Shown here one piece after another: positions 60,549-64,000 of a stretch of 64,000 nt of DNA. The stretch covers positions 1-64,000 of the forward strand of contig JASANE010016368.1 of NCBI GenBank assembly GCA_030248225.1, given 5' to 3'. The stretch's first letter is position 1, and each line of letters begins with the position of its first letter. The DNA is from Trileptium ribeirensis. Lineage: Eukaryota; Nematoda; Enoplea; Enoplida; Thoracostomopsidae. A model generated the notes under the pieces. The model made no database searches. It worked only from the letters and a program-made list of their open reading frames with translations, and was not told the DNA's origin. Position numbers and translations under genes: made by a program.

Positions 60549-61058
60549 TTATGCGGCGTTCACGTTATAATGACCCCAAGCTTTGGAACCTATGCACATC
60601 ACACAGTGTCAGGCTCACTGTCGACAACAGGGTATGTTAGACACCCCATGTTTTGTATAAATTTGTTCAAAGGTAGCTCACTACGGGTACTGTGACTTAT
60701 CGACTGTGTCAAGCACACCGTATCTTCTTTCAGTTTTATTGACAGTGTCCGGGTATTATTTTATCAACGTTCATATGGTCTAAATACAAATATCGAGAAT
60801 TAAAAAACTACACATAACCAGTGACTAATAAACCGCATTAGCTACAGATGGTGTCCGTTACAGTAAATTCGCGCCAAATTGGTAGCCAAAGATGTGCACG
60901 TCACTGCAAAGAAAGAATGTAGTAGCTAAGGGTGCATCGTACACCCTCGATAATTCATTTACAGTATGGGTGTCACCATGGATGTCTATACGGTAGGGTC
61001 GCGACTACTGGTGCACACTTCCAAAAACCGGAGACATTATAACGTGAACGCCGCATTA
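60549..61058. mobile_element. PIF/Harbinger-like MITE with TTA target duplication
   Basis: Element 60552-61055 (504 bp). Its ends are perfect 21-bp inverted repeats beginning TGCGGCGTTCACGTTATA, and similarity continues imperfectly to about 45 bp (a TTTGGAA...TGCAC phrase on both sides). Both flanks are TTA (60549-60551 and 61056-61058). A 3-bp TWA duplication is the Harbinger hallmark. No coding sequence. Confidence 0.85.
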
Positions 61059-61959
61059 GCCACACCGTAGCTTATTAAGTGCTTAAATCACTAAAATCGT
61101 TAGCTGGATGGCAAGAAAATTTTAGATGTAACGTATATTTTACCATAGATGGCAGTTTAATCCCCTGACTGATTTTAATTTTATTAACAAGCGAGATTGT
61201 TTTTTTATTTTCTTTCACTTTAATTTTACATAATGTGTTCATCGTCATTGCAAATAACTGGCAAATGAATCTCAGTACGTCATTGTCTAAGTAGCGAGCT
61301 CACTATGATAGCCTTAACAAATGACGCAAAACATGCTACGTCGACTGTCACGTATATGGTACGTTAATAAGCTTTCCTGTTTGTTTATTTGTTTGTATTA
61401 CGTTGCGACCCAATGTATGCTGGCTTGACTTAGATTCGGTATAAAAATTAACTATTTCCCTTATATTAGGGTTCAGCCCATGTGTCGAAGGGCTAGGAGC
61501 AAGATTTTGATAAAGACATTTATTGAAACTATATAATCACCGCTATGAAGTTAAACCGTTGTTAAACACCGGTTACAGCCTAAAACTTTCTGTAATATTT
61601 ATATCAATTGCATTGTTAATTAGATATGATGGAACCTTTTAACTAGCTGCCAGACAAATCTTTTGATTGCAGATTCATTTGAAAAAGCGACCAATTTCCA
61701 AAAACTTCATGCTGTGTTAAAGTTAAGTTCGCAAAATAACACGTATTGTGAATTGAATGAATTGAAGAAAACGTAGAGAATTTTGGTATATATATATAAT
61801 GTTGTGTATTTCATTATGTAGTTATCTGAAAAATTTATCGCTGGAGTATTCATTTTAGTAACAATATTGGCTGCACGAGCCAATATTTTATATAAACTTA
61901 AATTAATTTCTTGCTAGAATAACCAGCTATGTTTTTACAATCATAAGGAATGAAAATAT

Positions 61960-62105
61960 TCGTAGTTGCACAATTCATTAATTTATCTTTACAAAATTAG
62001 TAGTAGTTGCACAATTTAAATTGAAATTAAAAACAATTCAGTTGCACATTCAAATATATGGTTGCACAATTCAATATTTCAGCTGCACAAGTAATTTTTT
62101 CTATT
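61960..62105. repeat. cluster of GTTGCACAATTC-like motifs, inverted
   Basis: At least five GTTGCACAATT(C/T)-type copies. They are the reverse complement of the motif at 60280-60440, so the 1.5 kb between, which includes the Harbinger-like MITE, is bracketed by inverted clusters. Confidence 0.7.
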
Positions 62106-62416
62106 AGTATGGCGCGTTTTGAGCCTAACGGCTCTAGGAGCGCAGATAGAAAAATATTTTTGCCTGCGTCATGCAACGATTTTCTGTCAAAACCTTTGGA
62201 AGATTAGTGCATGTCGTTTGTGCCTTGGTTCGGCTAGGAATTGCCATTTTTATCGCTACGATATTATAAATCATATATATATTTAAGCATCTAGTATGAT
62301 TATAAAACTAATCGATGTAAGACGTTAAAGTTCGATTATCTATTTCAAAGAAAGCAATACCGAACAATAAATATAGCATAGGCTGCAGAAATTGGGTCTA
62401 GAAGGAGCATAAAGTC

Positions 62417-62890
62417 TTAGCGTAGGCTTTGATTGTGATAAATAATTATGACTCTTGGTCTAAATTCGCTAATAATATGTCCCTTCGCGTTACAAATGTT
62501 CTCGTCTATTTCCATCAACTCATCGGTGGTAACATTGTCGGTCCAGTGCAACGACTCACGACTCCGAGTGTGACACGTAGCATCATCAAACGGGGCGGTT
62601 ACGATCACGTTCACTTGTCGAGCGAACACATCAGCAACATCAGTTTCGTCGCAATCACTATAGTCGTCAACAGCCGTTAAATATCCGTCACTGTCGTATT
62701 GTTCGTCCGTTACAGCAATTGCGTTAACTTGTCCAGACTGTTCACCAAACCCTAATCTATATTGGACCATTCCTAATTCTCGCCTCAAAACCTCTAACCT
62801 ATGATTTGTTGCGGGGATAGGATCTCTAGCTCCGTTGCGGCGGGTTGCATTACAATTAACTTGGTTAATGCGGCGTTGCACCGCGCCATT
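62417..62890 (-). CDS. unrecognised coding-like ORF, about 154 codons
   Basis: Open minus-strand frame of 465 nt starting at a non-ATG codon. It stays open up to a TAG at 62891-62893, so a CAGTAG acceptor would place an exon start at 62890 in phase 0. The peptide has an Arg/Asn-rich start, a helix (LEVLRRELGMVQYRLGFG) and an acidic Tyr/Asp-rich middle (DEQYDSDGYLTAVDDYSDCD). GC content is above the flanks, which suggests real coding. I do not recognise it. It may be an exon of a gene extending beyond the window or a retroelement Gag-like fragment. Confidence 0.4.
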   Translation of the reverse strand, partial: NGAVQRRINQVNCNATRRNGARDPIPATNHRLEVLRRELGMVQYRLGFGEQSGQVNAIAVTDEQYDSDGYLTAVDDYSDCDETDVADVFARQVNVIVTAPFDDATCHTRSRESLHWTDNVTTDELMEIDENICNAKGHIISEFRPRVIIIYHNQSLR

Positions 62891-62899
62891 CTACTGATT

Positions 62900-64000
62900 G
62901 TGTTTAATTATGGCCGTCTATTTTCGAATGCTGTTCACCTAAACAGCACTGCAACGTCGCTTCCAGAAGAAAAATTCTAAATATGTTGTTTTAATGATAA
63001 AAATTAACAGTTGTTTTGCATAGGCCATATAATCTCAATGGTTTACATATGAAATAGAGGTGAGAAAAAAGCCGGGTTGCGAAGTTTGGCTCGGCGTGGC
63101 ACTTCTTGGATCATGTTTGGTACGGCTCGGCTCATCGTGAGTCATATTGGGTTCGGTTTGAACCTCTATGTAAACAAGCTTGGCTCGACTTGAGCCTTCA
63201 TGAACTACGTCCAGCTCTTCTCTGCTCTTTCGATGAAAAGCGAAGGCTCGTCTTGGCTCTTAAAGGCACGCAGAAACAAAAACTTGAGATTTTCCAATAA
63301 TTAGAGTGGGCGGATAACACACAAGCCAAAAAAGAACGAGTGTAGAGATATCACCTACAATAACCCACAATGACTGATGTGTATACCAGTCCTTATACAA
63401 TGGAAAGACAGATAGACTAAGTATTATATAAAATGCGAAGCTTAGACTAAGAAAACCTTATGAAAACGATAACGGTATTAATGATTGCAACTTATTGGGA
63501 TTCAGTAGAACCTTTGTCTACACGAGTGCCCAAAGAAATATATGTCTAGTTGTAGCTAAAGCTACGAAGTTCCCAGGAAAAGTAATCTGTTCCTGTTGGT
63601 CGGTCACTGTTATAGACAGCATTTTCTATAGTTACATGGTTGTTTTAAAAACAGCTTTTAACGCAGAACCTACGGCCTAAACTCTCGCATCCAACCTGAA
63701 AAGATAACATGTGTAACAATTTATTCAAATATAATGGGAAACGTTGTGTCGTAGACAGTTTCAGACTATATTTCGTCCAGTGTTCTTGACATAGCAAGGA
63801 AATCAGAAAATTTTTTATCTTGTGAACATAAATTACCTGTTTTGAATATAATTTAAAAGTTTTTTTTCGAAGACAGATTGGAAAGCTATAATCATAGCAT
63901 CAAAGCCTGAACTCCATTCTCAGTATATCGATGTTTTCGGGTATTGTGGTATATTTGTAAAGTCGCCAGAATGTACAGCTGAAACTATTTCATACTTTTC
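62900..64000. other. no gene recognised
   Basis: AT-rich apart from 63075-63260, where GGCTCG/GAGCC words recur in both orientations. That looks like a degenerate simple repeat rather than coding DNA. Confidence 0.4.

Overview
This window is animal nuclear DNA, probably from an invertebrate: it is AT-rich, its genes are split by GT-AG introns of 0.6-6.7 kb, it encodes a DEG/ENaC sodium channel (an animal-only family), and it holds CR1-like and RTE-like LINEs plus hAT, Merlin-like, Harbinger-like and piggyBac-like DNA elements. Nothing pins down the phylum. I see no bacterial genes, operons, CRISPR arrays or rRNA.

Two multi-exon genes could be assembled from splice sites and reading phase. 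(1) Plus strand, 2921-22655: ten exons join in phase to 651 codons of an unrecognised protein, coiled-coil in its N-terminal third and basic, Ser/Pro-rich with three RRxS motifs at its C-terminus. (2) Minus strand, 59068-40970: five exons join in phase to 495 codons of a DEG/ENaC channel with TM1, a cysteine-rich ectodomain and TM2 with a Gly-Ile-Ser filter. A further minus-strand terminal exon (36123-35893) is phase-compatible with two internal donors of the TM2 exon and would give a tail ending in a PPxY motif. The two genes converge, with a repeat-rich spacer between them.

Layout: 1-2.9 kb, no gene seen; 2.9-22.7 kb, the coiled-coil gene, whose introns carry a 104-bp array (about 9 copies), a 101-bp array (about 17 copies), a 1.4-kb hAT element with an intact C-terminal transposase ORF and exact 8-bp target duplication, and a 97-bp triplication of one 3' splice site; 22.7-34.5 kb, spacer with diverged repeats, a piggyBac-like MITE, a deleted Merlin-like element with TTAGGC-like repeats and a 247-bp triplication; 34.6-35.6 kb, a 215-bp array; 35.9-59.1 kb, the channel gene, with a large intron holding two CR1-like LINE fragments, a deleted RTE-like LINE and a satellite that grew out of LINE coding sequence; 59.1-64 kb, a Harbinger-like MITE, inverted clusters of a 12-bp motif and one unexplained minus-strand ORF.

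The strongest observations are the alternative PPxY tail, the triplicated splice acceptor, two hAT elements with exact 8-bp target duplications, the LINE-to-satellite transition, and the internally deleted Merlin-like element. All gene models rest on splice-site and phase logic read by eye, without transcript data or database searches.
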